Assembly (NCBI GenBank): GCA_026983955.1 | Contig: JALSTB010000038.1 | Location: 1 to 64,000, forward strand | Direction: 5' to 3' | DNA length: 64,000 nucleotides | DNA from: Melioribacteraceae bacterium | GTDB taxonomy: Bacteria; Bacteroidota; Ignavibacteria; Ignavibacteriales; Melioribacteraceae | In this document: piece after piece, positions 16,750-24,340 of the stretch | Layout: each line of letters starts with the position of its first letter | Position numbering within the stretch: position 1 is the first letter of the stretch | The notes under the pieces: generated by a model | The model's input: only the letters and a program-made list of their open reading frames with translations | Database searches by the model: none | What the model was told of the DNA's origin: nothing | Position numbers and translations under genes: made by a program

Positions 16750-17454
16750 TCAATCGTATTCTTTAACTAACTGATGTTTAAACAAAATAGATTTATATCC
16801 GAGTTTCCAAATCCACACAAACAAAATTGTAAAAGCAATGAGTGATATATAAAAAATCACTTGCATTGTTGAATTCATTTGGAAATCGACAACCGGTCCG
16901 GCATTTGTATCATCAGCCGAACCCGGGTGTAAACCGGCCATAATTCTCGGCATAATAAATACGAAGAAAGGAACGGTAAGAAATGCAAATATTGAATAAA
17001 CCGCCGATAACTTTGCGCGTTTTTCTTCATTTTCAATTGCCGAACGCAGTGCGAAAAGTGAACCGTAAATTAAAAGCAATATAAAAATGCTTGTTTCCCG
17101 CGGATCCCAATGCCAAAATGCCCCCCAAGTAAATTTAGCCCAAATCGAACCGGTTATCGTTGCAAGTATTGTAAATACCATCCCGATTTGCAATGCCGAA
17201 TTCGATTTTGCATCGTGCTCAAAATTATTTGTCCGCAAATACTTTATTCCTTGAACCATTGCGGTTAAAAACGCTATTACCGCCAACCAAGCGGTTGGAA
17301 CATGAAAAAATATTATTTTTGCTTTTTCTTCCAAACCCGGAATGTTCGGTAATTCGTACCACACCGAGGGACTTTTCACAATCGGCAGTGTTATCCCGGC
17401 AATTATTACAATTGTCATTAAAACAAATAATGTAGCTTTCCAGAATGTATTCAT
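16750..17454 (-). CDS. ccmC: CcmC haem exporter/delivery protein
   Basis: 234 residues with six transmembrane helices and the tryptophan-rich WWD motif WGAFWHWDPRETS (about 122-134) between conserved histidines (FFHVPTAW near 50; ARIMAGLHPGS). CcmC loads haem onto CcmE at the periplasmic face. It is the first gene of the minus-strand ccm operon. The ABC components CcmA and CcmB, which often precede it, are not in the window; the 353 bases upstream carry no gene. The start ATG at 17452-17454 gives a normal N-terminal helix. Confidence 0.95.
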   Translation of the reverse strand: MNTFWKATLFVLMTIVIIAGITLPIVKSPSVWYELPNIPGLEEKAKIIFFHVPTAWLAVIAFLTAMVQGIKYLRTNNFEHDAKSNSALQIGMVFTILATITGSIWAKFTWGAFWHWDPRETSIFILLLIYGSLFALRSAIENEEKRAKLSAVYSIFAFLTVPFFVFIMPRIMAGLHPGSADDTNAGPVVDFQMNSTMQVIFYISLIAFTILFVWIWKLGYKSILFKHQLVKEYD

Positions 17455-17808
17455 TTGTAAAAAAGATCTTTATTAATTCGGCTTCACCGCTAACGAAAGA
17501 TAAGAAAGTTAACTCTAAAACTCAAAAAAAGATATTCAAGTTTTATTTAATTTGTTATACATCTTAAGTATAATTTTGTTACAAATTTTCAAAGTTGTGT
17601 TTTAAAAATTTATGGCAAACAGAACGGAAAAAACTGTCCGTAAATACATTTTTTGAAAATATTAATGAAATTTTACGTATTTTCTCATTATCCCGAGGGA
17701 ACAATAAGACGGTTTCCTTGTAAAAGAAAAAAGTTTCATAATTTCCGGAGGACTGCTTAGCGCGAAACAGTTACTGATTAATTTTCCAACAATCTAAAAG
17801 GGGGCAAT
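17455..17808. other. 353-base intergenic region, ccmC / small-protein gene
   Basis: No gene of normal size is seen. The region is AT-rich and must hold divergent promoters. A 14-codon frame (ATG at 17612, stop ending at 17656) has no ribosome-binding site or coding signature and is not called. The last 100 bases are less AT-rich and end in a strong AAAGGGGGC ribosome-binding site for the 17809 gene. No tRNA, riboswitch or clear hairpin was recognised. Confidence 0.5.
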
Positions 17809-18060
17809 ATGTCCGTTACCAAAAATGAAAAAATGCACAATCCTCTTTCGGAATTAATCAGTGACGAGATTTTCGAAATGCTCCAGAGCAGAGGATTAAT
17901 AAACAAAAAATCCCTCCGCGATTATGAAATCAGAAAAAAATTCAAACAAATGCGAAATGCAAACATTAGCGCCGCAGAGGCAATTAACCGCTTGCGGGAC
18001 GAATATCCTTATCTTCAATTCGATACAATTAGAAAAATTGTTTATCACATTTATAAATAA
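17809..18060 (+). CDS. Small conserved-looking protein, unknown function
   Basis: 83 residues, strongly charged and helical, with no membrane segment. The second half (ISAAEAINRLRDEYPYLQFDTIRKIVYHIY) reads like a helix-turn-helix or winged-helix-like tail (ISAAEA ... DTIRKIV). This gives a weak impression of a nucleic-acid-binding protein. A strong AAAGGGGGC ribosome-binding site seven bases upstream makes it likely to be a real, well-translated gene. It is transcribed separately from the downstream promoter-terminator unit. No family name is offered. Confidence 0.65.
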   Translation: MSVTKNEKMHNPLSELISDEIFEMLQSRGLINKKSLRDYEIRKKFKQMRNANISAAEAINRLRDEYPYLQFDTIRKIVYHIYK

Positions 18061-18066
18061 TTGTGC

Positions 18067-18095
18067 TTGACAAAAATTACAGCTACGTGTATATT
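18067..18095 (+). promoter_or_regulatory. Strong promoter-like element
   Basis: TTGACA (18067-18072), a 17-base spacer and TATATT (18090-18095) form a near-consensus sigma-70 promoter. The same bases also read as TTG-N20-TATATTTA, close to the Bacteroidota TTG-N19-21-TAnnTTTG form. Transcription would begin near 18102. It is the only clear promoter between the 17809 gene and the DUF3098-eutN-dprA operon. Confidence 0.65.
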
Positions 18096-18101
18096 TATAA
18101 A

Positions 18102-18169
18102 TAATACTTCGGAGGTTTTTATCTCCGATGATTACTTAGCCCAGTGTCTCCCCCAACACTGGGCTTTTT
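18102..18169 (+). ncRNA. Candidate ~68-nt small RNA or attenuator leader
   Basis: Between the promoter and the terminator there is no reading frame of note. There are two hairpins: TCGGAG (18109-18114) with CTCCGA (18123-18128), and the terminator stem at 18138-18165. The terminator loop is C-rich (CTCCCCCA), a feature of small RNAs that pair with Shine-Dalgarno sequences. The GGAG of hairpin 1 could alternatively pair with CTCC in that loop. Either this is a free-standing small RNA, or it is a leader that controls read-through into the DUF3098 gene starting 22 bases past the T-run. The sequence family was not recognised. Confidence 0.55.
18138..18169 (+). terminator. Strong Rho-independent terminator
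   Basis: A perfect 10-bp stem, AGCCCAGTGT (18138-18147) with ACACTGGGCT (18156-18165), an 8-base C-rich loop and a T-run from 18165 to 18169. It lies between the promoter at 18067 and the start codon at 18191. Confidence 0.9.
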
Positions 18170-18190
18170 GATAATTTAATCGGGAATATT

Positions 18191-18463
18191 ATGGCACAAG
18201 TTAAAAGAAGAATCCGTTCACAGAAAAAAGTATTAAAATCACCTTTCAAGGATTACTGGACAAAAGAAAATTATTACATCTTGGGTTTCGGTTTCATTCT
18301 ATTGATAATTGGAAACATTTTGCTTGCTCAAAGTCCTTATGAAAACCCGCTTTCCCTTTCCGTTGCACCTGTTGTTTTGTTACTCGCTTACCTTGTTGTA
18401 TTCCCGTTTGCAATTTTATATCGTAAAAATAACAACGACAACTCGGAAAATGTTTCTGGCTAA
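18191..18463 (+). CDS. DUF3098-like small membrane protein
   Basis: 90 residues: a basic N-terminus (KRRIRSQKKVLK), then two transmembrane helices (NYYILGFGFILLIIGNILLA and VAPVVLLLAYLVVFPFAILY) separated by a short polar loop, and a polar tail. This two-helix layout with a conserved KEN-YYILG-type opening resembles DUF3098 proteins of Bacteroidota. The function is unknown. Its 3' end overlaps the eutN start by 14 bases, so the two are probably translated from one message. Confidence 0.7.
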   Translation: MAQVKRRIRSQKKVLKSPFKDYWTKENYYILGFGFILLIIGNILLAQSPYENPLSLSVAPVVLLLAYLVVFPFAILYRKNNNDNSENVSG

Positions 18464-18725
18464 AATAACCGGCAATGTTGTTGCCACACAAAAAAACAAA
18501 TATTTGCAAGGACATAAACTTCTCCTTTTTCAACAAATCGATTTGAACGGAAACTTCATCGGGAAAGAGAATCAGATAGCACTTGATTTAACAGATGCCG
18601 GAATTGGCGATACCGTGCTGGTTGTAAAAGAAGGTGCCGCGGTGCAACAAATTTTAGGTCATAAAAACGCACCCGTGAACACAATGGTTGTTGCCGTGGT
18701 TGACGATATCGATATTCAAGAATAA
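18450..18725 (+). CDS. eutN: EutN/CcmL-type microcompartment vertex protein (BMC-P)
   Basis: 91 residues matching the EutN/CcmL family. The N-terminus MFLAKITGNVVATQKNKYLQG is the classic BMC-P opening. It is followed by LLLFQQIDLNG, a DxxGAGxGDxVLVV-type turn (LDLTDAGIGDTVLVVKEG) and a C-terminal VVAVVDDIDI strand. Pentamers of this family close the vertices of bacterial microcompartment shells. The ATG at 18450 is chosen because the family sequence starts exactly there; the frame stays open upstream. No hexameric BMC shell gene is in the window, so this is an orphan pentamer between DUF3098 and dprA. Two tagged enzymes at 22464 and 30429 may belong to the same compartment. Confidence 0.92.
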   Translation: MFLAKITGNVVATQKNKYLQGHKLLLFQQIDLNGNFIGKENQIALDLTDAGIGDTVLVVKEGAAVQQILGHKNAPVNTMVVAVVDDIDIQE

Positions 18726-18738
18726 TAATTCCGTAAAA

Positions 18739-19860
18739 TTGACTGACGATAAGCTAAAGAATCTGGTTTACCTCAAATTACTTCTTAGTATCGAAGGTAT
18801 TGGTCCGCACAAACTCTTGAACCTCTACGCGAAATTCAACAGCTTCGAAAAAATTTTGGAAGCCGATTTATTTTCTTTGATGAAAACGGACGGCATAAGT
18901 GAAATTCTTGCTAAAAAAATTCTGAATTCACAAACAAAATTATCCGTAACCAAAGACGAAACTTTACTGGAATTGGAAAAACTTCAAAAACTCGATACCA
19001 AGTTGATAACGTTTTGGGACGAAGAATACCCGGAATTACTAAAATCCATTTTTTCGCCCCCGTTAATTTTATATATTCGCGGAAATTTGACAGAGCAAGA
19101 CGAATTTTCCGTAGCAATAGTTGGAACCCGGCGCGCGACGAATTACGGGAAATGGGCGGCCGAATATTTTGCTGGAAATTTGGCAGAACAAAAAATCACT
19201 ATAGTCAGCGGCATGGCACGTGGTATCGATTCCATAGCTCACCGTGCAGCTTTGAAAAAGAACGGACGGACAATCGCCGTAACCGGTTCGGGTCCCGATG
19301 TTATTTATCCCCCCGAAAATAAAAAATTGTTTTACGAAATAATTGAGAACGGCGCAGTAATAACCGAGTACCCGCCGGGTACAAAACCGGATGCTCAAAA
19401 TTTCCCGAAGCGAAACAGAATAATTTCCGGACTTTCACTCGGTACGATAGTGATCGAAACCAAAATAAACGGCGGAGCAATCCAAACCGCAAACTTTGCC
19501 TTGGATCAAAACAGAGAAGTATTTGCCGTTCCGGGAAGTTTGAATATTCCGCAAAGTGAGGGAACCAATACCTTAATAAAAAAAGGTGAAGCAAAACTGA
19601 TAATGAATGCCGCAGATGTTTTGGACGAATTGGAAATTAAACTAAAACCCGTAGTTGGTAAAAACATTCCAAAACCTTCCGTTGAATTGAATCTGTTTGA
19701 AGAAAAAATTATGGATGTTCTTAATTACGAACCCAAACAAATCGATACAATTTCAAGCCAATCCGGAATAAACACAGCCGAGTGTTTAGTCCATTTGCTT
19801 TCTTTGGAATTTAAAGGATTGGTGAAACAATTGCCGGGTAAGAACTTCATGCTGGTTTAA
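18739..19860 (+). CDS. dprA: DNA-processing protein DprA
   Basis: About 373 residues. An N-terminal helix-hairpin-helix-like segment (SIEGIGPHKLLNLY) is followed by the Rossmann-like DprA domain with VAIVGTRRATNYG, IVSGMARGIDSIAHRAAL and TGSGPDVIYPPEN, and a C-terminal winged helix (near 310-373). DprA binds incoming single-stranded DNA and loads RecA during transformation. The TTG at 18739 is chosen; an ATG at 18688 would add 17 residues translated from within the conserved end of eutN. It ends one base before the convergent rarA stop, with no room for a terminator. Confidence 0.92.
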   Translation: MTDDKLKNLVYLKLLLSIEGIGPHKLLNLYAKFNSFEKILEADLFSLMKTDGISEILAKKILNSQTKLSVTKDETLLELEKLQKLDTKLITFWDEEYPELLKSIFSPPLILYIRGNLTEQDEFSVAIVGTRRATNYGKWAAEYFAGNLAEQKITIVSGMARGIDSIAHRAALKKNGRTIAVTGSGPDVIYPPENKKLFYEIIENGAVITEYPPGTKPDAQNFPKRNRIISGLSLGTIVIETKINGGAIQTANFALDQNREVFAVPGSLNIPQSEGTNTLIKKGEAKLIMNAADVLDELEIKLKPVVGKNIPKPSVELNLFEEKIMDVLNYEPKQIDTISSQSGINTAECLVHLLSLEFKGLVKQLPGKNFMLV

Positions 19861-21159
19861 CTAATATTTCTTTTTCCCTTTCCACAATTTTTTCAATCTT
19901 TCCCTGATGTTTTTTTCTTGTCCGTTTTCACCCGGGAAATAATATTGCGCGTTTTTCATCTCTTCAGGAAAATAATTTTCGAGAACAAAGTTATTTTCAA
20001 ATTGGTGAGGGTATTTATAGTTTTCAGCATAACCGAGCTCTTTCATTAATTTAGTAGGCGCATTCCGCAAATGCAAAGGAACTTTATACACCGGTTTGGA
20101 TTTTACATCGGCAATTGCACGTTCTATTCCTTTGTATGCAGCATTGCTTTTGGGCGCAGCGGCCAAATAAGTGGTACATTGTGCAAGAATTATTCTACCT
20201 TCGGGCATACCGATTTTTTCAATTGCATTAAATGTATTTACAGCCAAAACCAAAGCATTCGGTGAAGCGTTGCCTACATCTTCCGAAGCAAAAATTATCA
20301 TTCTCCTTGCAATGAATAAAGGATCTTCCCCGCCTTCCAGCATACGGGCAAGCCAATACAAAGCGGCATCGGGGTCGCTGCCGCGCATACTTTTTATAAA
20401 AGCCGAAATTACATTGTAATGCTCTTCGCCGGCTTTATCGTATAACGTGTCTTTCTGTTGAACAATATTTTGTAAAACTTCTTTGGTCAGATTAATTTCG
20501 GGTTGATTTAATTCTTGAATGACCGCCGCTTCCAAAATATTCAGCATAATTCGAGCATCACCCCCCGAAAGATAAATTAAATATTCTTTATCAATATTTT
20601 TTATATTTAATTTTGAAAGAAATTCATCTTTCTTCAAAGCCGTATTTAATATTTCTTCCAAATCTTTTTTGGAAAGCTCTTCCAGTACATAAACCCTTGC
20701 TCTGGAGCGTAAAGCGGGAATTACTTCAAAAGAAGGGTTTTCCGTCGTAGCGCCAATTAAAATAATCTCGCCCGATTCAACCGAAGATAAAAGTGCATCT
20801 TGCTGGGCTTTGTTGAATCTGTGAATTTCATCGATAAACAAAATTGTCTTCTTGTTGTAAAACGCATTCTCTTTTGCCAGTTCAATAATTTTACGGATAT
20901 CTTTTACACCGGCGGACACCGCATTTATTTGATAAAACTCCGATTTGGTTTGTGAGGAAATAATTTTAGCCAAAGTTGTTTTACCGGTTCCGGGCGGACC
21001 CCACAAAATGAAAGAGCTTAACGAATCGTTCTCAATCATCAAGCGGAGCGGTTTGCCCTTTCCCACAAGCTTGTTTTGTCCTTTGAATTCATCAAGTGTT
21101 TTGGGTCTTATTCTTTCCGCCAGAGGGGTTGCGGGTATTTCAACTTCGTTCGGGCTCAT
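19861..21159 (-). CDS. rarA: Replication-associated recombination protein RarA (MgsA)
   Basis: 432 residues, full length for the family. The AAA+ core has Walker [13 protein letters not shown] (about 54-65), Walker [17 protein letters not shown] and sensor 1 ATTENPSFE, followed by the RarA tetramerisation domain ([15 protein letters not shown] and later). RarA acts at stalled replication forks. Its ATG overlaps the stop of the DivIC gene (four bases). It is last in a six-gene minus-strand operon beginning with metF. Confidence 0.95.
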   Translation of the reverse strand: MSPNEVEIPATPLAERIRPKTLDEFKGQNKLVGKGKPLRLMIENDSLSSFILWGPPGTGKTTLAKIISSQTKSEFYQINAVSAGVKDIRKIIELAKENAFYNKKTILFIDEIHRFNKAQQDALLSSVESGEIILIGATTENPSFEVIPALRSRARVYVLEELSKKDLEEILNTALKKDEFLSKLNIKNIDKEYLIYLSGGDARIMLNILEAAVIQELNQPEINLTKEVLQNIVQQKDTLYDKAGEEHYNVISAFIKSMRGSDPDAALYWLARMLEGGEDPLFIARRMIIFASEDVGNASPNALVLAVNTFNAIEKIGMPEGRIILAQCTTYLAAAPKSNAAYKGIERAIADVKSKPVYKVPLHLRNAPTKLMKELGYAENYKYPHQFENNFVLENYFPEEMKNAQYYFPGENGQEKNIRERLKKLWKGKKKY

Positions 21160-21458
21160 TGCTTTTCAATCAAAAGTTCTTCTTCGTTTGGTCTTTTCAT
21201 GTGATATTTTTCGCGGGCAATTTTCTCTATTTTTTTATCGCTGTGTTTGAGTGAATCGATTTCCATCGTCAGGCGTTTTATTTCTTTTTGCGATTTTACT
21301 ATCTCTTCATCAAGTTCGTTTATTTCCGCTTTTAATTTAAAATATTTAATTATGCCTTGATTGTTAAACAATAAAAACAGAATGGCAATAATTAACAACG
21401 CCAAGTAAATACTTTTAAGAAGTTTTCTATCCTTCCGTATTTTTTTTTGCTTTGCCAT
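21156..21458 (-). CDS. Septum formation initiator protein (FtsB/DivIC family)
   Basis: 100 residues: a basic cytoplasmic start (MAKQKKIRKDRKLL), one transmembrane helix (SIYLALLIIAILFLLF) and a coiled coil (KLKAEINELDEEIVKSQKEI) ending in the family signature EKIAREKYHMKRPNEE. The protein would sit in the divisome with FtsL/FtsQ-type partners. Its start overlaps the ddl stop (TAATG) and its end overlaps the rarA start, so it is translationally coupled on both sides. Placement next to ddl fits a cell-wall and division cluster. Confidence 0.9.
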   Translation of the reverse strand: MAKQKKIRKDRKLLKSIYLALLIIAILFLLFNNQGIIKYFKLKAEINELDEEIVKSQKEIKRLTMEIDSLKHSDKKIEKIAREKYHMKRPNEEELLIEKQ

Positions 21459-22459
21459 TACAATGCAGTTAAAATTAATTGTTCAACAAGTTCTTCAAAA
21501 CTTTTCCCTTCGGCTTCTGCCATTTTGGGCACCAGGCTGTGTGAAGTCATTCCCGGCAAAGTATTCACTTCAAGGCAATATGAGTAATAATTTTCATCCA
21601 AACGGAAATCCACCCTGCCGTAATTGGTACAACCCAAAGCATTAAAAGCCAACATGGCTTGCTGTTGCAATTGCCCTGTTACATCTGCCGGTAATTTTGC
21701 CGGAACAACATATTCACTCATACCATCTGTATATTTGCATTCGTAATCATACAATTCGTGTTTCGGAATAATTTCCAAAACCGGTAAAACATGGCTTCCG
21801 ATAATACCCACAGCCAATTCCCGCCCGGGAATGAATTCTTCGACCAGAACCGTGTCCGAAAATTTAAAAGCGAGAGAAAGAGCGCCTTGAATTTCATCAC
21901 GGGTTCTGCATATCGAAAGTCCGATTGTAGAACCTTGATCGTTAGGTTTCAATATACAAGGGAATCCGAAATATTCTTCAATGCGTTTAACAACCGAACT
22001 TGCATCTTTGTTTTTATCATTTACAACAAACCATTGCGGGGTTTTCACATCGAAGTGCTGGAATAATATTTTGGAAGTTGCTTTGTTCATTGAAAGAGCG
22101 CTGGGCAAAACACCAGAGCCTGTGTACTTCACACCTTTTAAATCCAGCAGCGATTGAACCGTTCCGTCTTCGCCGTATTTTCCGTGCAATGCAATTACAA
22201 CCAAGTCAATGTTATCTAATAAACCGGAATTAACCGCTTCAATTACGTTTTGGTTACTGATTCCGGTATAATCTTTCTCCGCGAAATAATCTTCGATGTT
22301 GACGGGTTGATTTTTTCCGTATGCAGGATCAATCAATTTAACATCGTAGCCCAACGAAAGGAGTGCGTTGTAAATTGCTTTACCCGATTGCTTGGAAACT
22401 TCACGTTCGGGTGAGGTGCCACCCAGCATCACTGCAATTTTCTTTTGTTGCTTAACCAT
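21458..22459 (-). CDS. ddl: D-alanine--D-alanine ligase
   Basis: 333 residues with the ATP-grasp layout: N-terminal AVMLGGTSPEREVSKQSG, LVVIALHGKYGEDGTVQSLLDL, the central ATP-binding part (CILKPNDQGSTIGLS) and the C-terminal metal site (RVDFRLDENYYSYCLEVNTLPGMTSHSLVPKMA). It joins two D-alanines for peptidoglycan precursors in the cytoplasm. Only four bases separate it from the aldolase gene upstream. Confidence 0.95.
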   Translation of the reverse strand: MVKQQKKIAVMLGGTSPEREVSKQSGKAIYNALLSLGYDVKLIDPAYGKNQPVNIEDYFAEKDYTGISNQNVIEAVNSGLLDNIDLVVIALHGKYGEDGTVQSLLDLKGVKYTGSGVLPSALSMNKATSKILFQHFDVKTPQWFVVNDKNKDASSVVKRIEEYFGFPCILKPNDQGSTIGLSICRTRDEIQGALSLAFKFSDTVLVEEFIPGRELAVGIIGSHVLPVLEIIPKHELYDYECKYTDGMSEYVVPAKLPADVTGQLQQQAMLAFNALGCTNYGRVDFRLDENYYSYCLEVNTLPGMTSHSLVPKMAEAEGKSFEELVEQLILTAL

Positions 22460-22463
22460 ACTG

Positions 22464-23333
22464 TTAGAACTTAAATTCTTTAATTATTTTGTTAATTTCT
22501 TCGGTGTTAATTGTATTCCGCTGATTTTGTTCATTTGAAGTAAAACGGGATTTCACATCGAAAGGATTTACTTTGGGATTACCGGCTCTCGATTTTAATC
22601 TGTTTTCAATTATTTCGGTATATGTTCCGGATTCTGAAGCGCCGGTTATACTTTTTTCGTTCCGGTTTGTAACAGCGGATACGTTCAATTTGAATTTCGG
22701 TTTAATCCCGTAAGTTTTTTCCGCAATGTTCAACAACTTTACCACATTTTCCCGGGAAAGCGGATGTGCACCTCCCAAAATTTTCGCTACGAAAATTGTT
22801 TGTGCGGCATGTTCCAGTTTTTCCATTTTGTAATATGCATCTTCAATTGAAACACCAAGCGTAACAGCACCGTGGTTTTGGAGCAAAAACGCCCACGCAT
22901 AATTAATATACGGTTTCATGGAAGCAGGTAATTCATCGGTGGAGGGCGTGCCGTATTTACAAAGCGGGATTTCCCCAAGCGACAGAATCACTTCGGGGAA
23001 AACGGGTTCCGACAAATCTATACCGGCAGTTGCAAACGCTGTTGCATAAACAGGATGGCAGTGAACCACTGCATTTACTTCGGGTCTGGAATTGTAAGCT
23101 AGAAGATGAATTTTAGCTTCGGTGGAAACTTTACCGTTGCCATCGAGTTTACGACCGTAATTATCGATAGTAAGCAAATCTTCCGGCTTAACTTCCCCTT
23201 TGTTTTTTCCGGATGGAGTAATAAGTATCCTTTTGGAATCAAGCCTCAACGAAAGGTTTCCATCAGTAGCGGATACAAATCCTTTTTCATAAACTTTATG
23301 GCAAAATTTTACAAGCTCTAATCTTTTTTCCAC
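22464..23333 (-). CDS. Class II aldolase, fuculose-phosphate type, with C-terminal encapsulation-like tail
   Basis: 289 residues. The first 220 form a FucA/RhaD-type aldolase with Zn ligands H91, H93 (VHCHP) and H154 (QNHGAV) and catalytic E73 (STEAK), nearly the same numbering as E. coli FucA (E73, H92, H94, H155). It should cleave a 6-deoxyketose-1-phosphate to dihydroxyacetone phosphate and lactaldehyde. The extra C-terminus carries TEIIENRLKSRAGNP (239-253) and ends in INTEEINKIIKEFKF (275-289). Both blocks recur at the end of the aldehyde dehydrogenase at 30429. Such amphipathic tails are typical microcompartment-targeting peptides. It overlaps the upstream oxidoreductase gene by 16 bases. 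Confidence 0.9.
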   Translation of the reverse strand: MEKRLELVKFCHKVYEKGFVSATDGNLSLRLDSKRILITPSGKNKGEVKPEDLLTIDNYGRKLDGNGKVSTEAKIHLLAYNSRPEVNAVVHCHPVYATAFATAGIDLSEPVFPEVILSLGEIPLCKYGTPSTDELPASMKPYINYAWAFLLQNHGAVTLGVSIEDAYYKMEKLEHAAQTIFVAKILGGAHPLSRENVVKLLNIAEKTYGIKPKFKLNVSAVTNRNEKSITGASESGTYTEIIENRLKSRAGNPKVNPFDVKSRFTSNEQNQRNTINTEEINKIIKEFKF

Positions 23334-24334
23334 TGCCGTTCCAGTTCCTCCATAAATTTTATGTTAATGTAGCCGTCGTATCCGGTTACTTGAAGCGGTT
23401 GATTTTTGAAATACGATTTTTGAACGGAGCGGATTAAATACAACAACTTGTTCGCTCTTTTTCTGAAGATCTTTCTCGATTCGCCGTCGAGATCAATTAT
23501 TAGTTTCGCCGGAACATTTTTCTTCCCGACAAGGTTTTCGATACTGATTGAGCCTTTGTAACCGGTGATTTCAATTCTGTTAAAAGATTTTTTCGAACTG
23601 TACGAAACTTGAAATCCACCGTAACCGCCTTTTTCGAATTTTACCAGACCTGTTGCAAAATCTTCCACTTCGCTGGTGTAAATCACATTATCGAGGAAGC
23701 CGGTAATTTCACTAATCTCCCCGCCGAAAAATCTCAGTAAATCTATCATGTGTGTTCCCAAATCCCGCAGTGCGCCGCCGCCGCTCAGTTCTTTCTTAAA
23801 TCTGAAATTATCGTTCGGTGGAAAATCAATATTGAACTGGGTTGATATCGATAATATTTTACCAAGTAAATTGTTTTCAACCAAATCCTTGGCTTTAACA
23901 ATTAACGGATGAAACCGGTAAACATAATTAACGGTAAGAAAAACATTGTTGGCTTCACAAATATCAACCATTTCCTTCGCTTGACCGGAAGTTAAAGCCA
24001 ACGGTTTTTCACACAAAATGTTTTTTCCCGCCTTTGCCGCTTTAATTACCTGCTCATAGTGATGTGCATTTGCACTGGAAATGTAAAGAATTTCAAAATC
24101 GCTTTTCAAAAACTCATCATAGTCGGAATATGCCCCATCGGCCATAAATTTGGATGCAATAAAATCCGCACGTTCGGCTGAAGAGCTGTAAACCGAAACC
24201 AGATGGCTTCTTTTAACTTGTTGCAAAGTAGGTAAGAACGTGTTTTCCAGAAAATGTCCGCATCCGGCAACACCCCATCGCAGTCTTCTTAACCTTTTCG
24301 GAATTTTTATCTTTTTCTTTTCTTTTTTAATCAT
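23318..24334 (-). CDS. Gfo/Idh/MocA-family oxidoreductase
   Basis: 338 residues. After a very basic start (MIKKEKKKIKIPKRLRRL) comes the Rossmann motif WGVAGCGHFLENTF (about 20-33) and the family block LCEKPLALT (about 115-123). The C-terminal substrate domain includes GGALRDLGTHMIDLLRFFGG with its catalytic-type DxxxH. It would oxidise or reduce a sugar or polyol using NAD(P); the substrate is unknown. Its operon position directly before the fuculose-type aldolase suggests a role in deoxysugar metabolism, but housekeeping genes share the operon. Confidence 0.85.
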   Translation of the reverse strand: MIKKEKKKIKIPKRLRRLRWGVAGCGHFLENTFLPTLQQVKRSHLVSVYSSSAERADFIASKFMADGAYSDYDEFLKSDFEILYISSANAHHYEQVIKAAKAGKNILCEKPLALTSGQAKEMVDICEANNVFLTVNYVYRFHPLIVKAKDLVENNLLGKILSISTQFNIDFPPNDNFRFKKELSGGGALRDLGTHMIDLLRFFGGEISEITGFLDNVIYTSEVEDFATGLVKFEKGGYGGFQVSYSSKKSFNRIEITGYKGSISIENLVGKKNVPAKLIIDLDGESRKIFRKRANKLLYLIRSVQKSYFKNQPLQVTGYDGYINIKFMEELERQWKKD

Positions 24335-24340
24335 TGTAAG

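Noticed and set aside
17612-17656. 14-codon frame in the ccmC upstream region as a leader peptide
   Set aside because: There is no ribosome-binding site, no run of regulatory codons and no attenuator hairpin after it.
18688-18738. ATG at 18688 as the dprA start
   Set aside because: The extra 17 codons come from another frame of the conserved end of eutN; a TTG at 18739 starts close to the DprA helical region.
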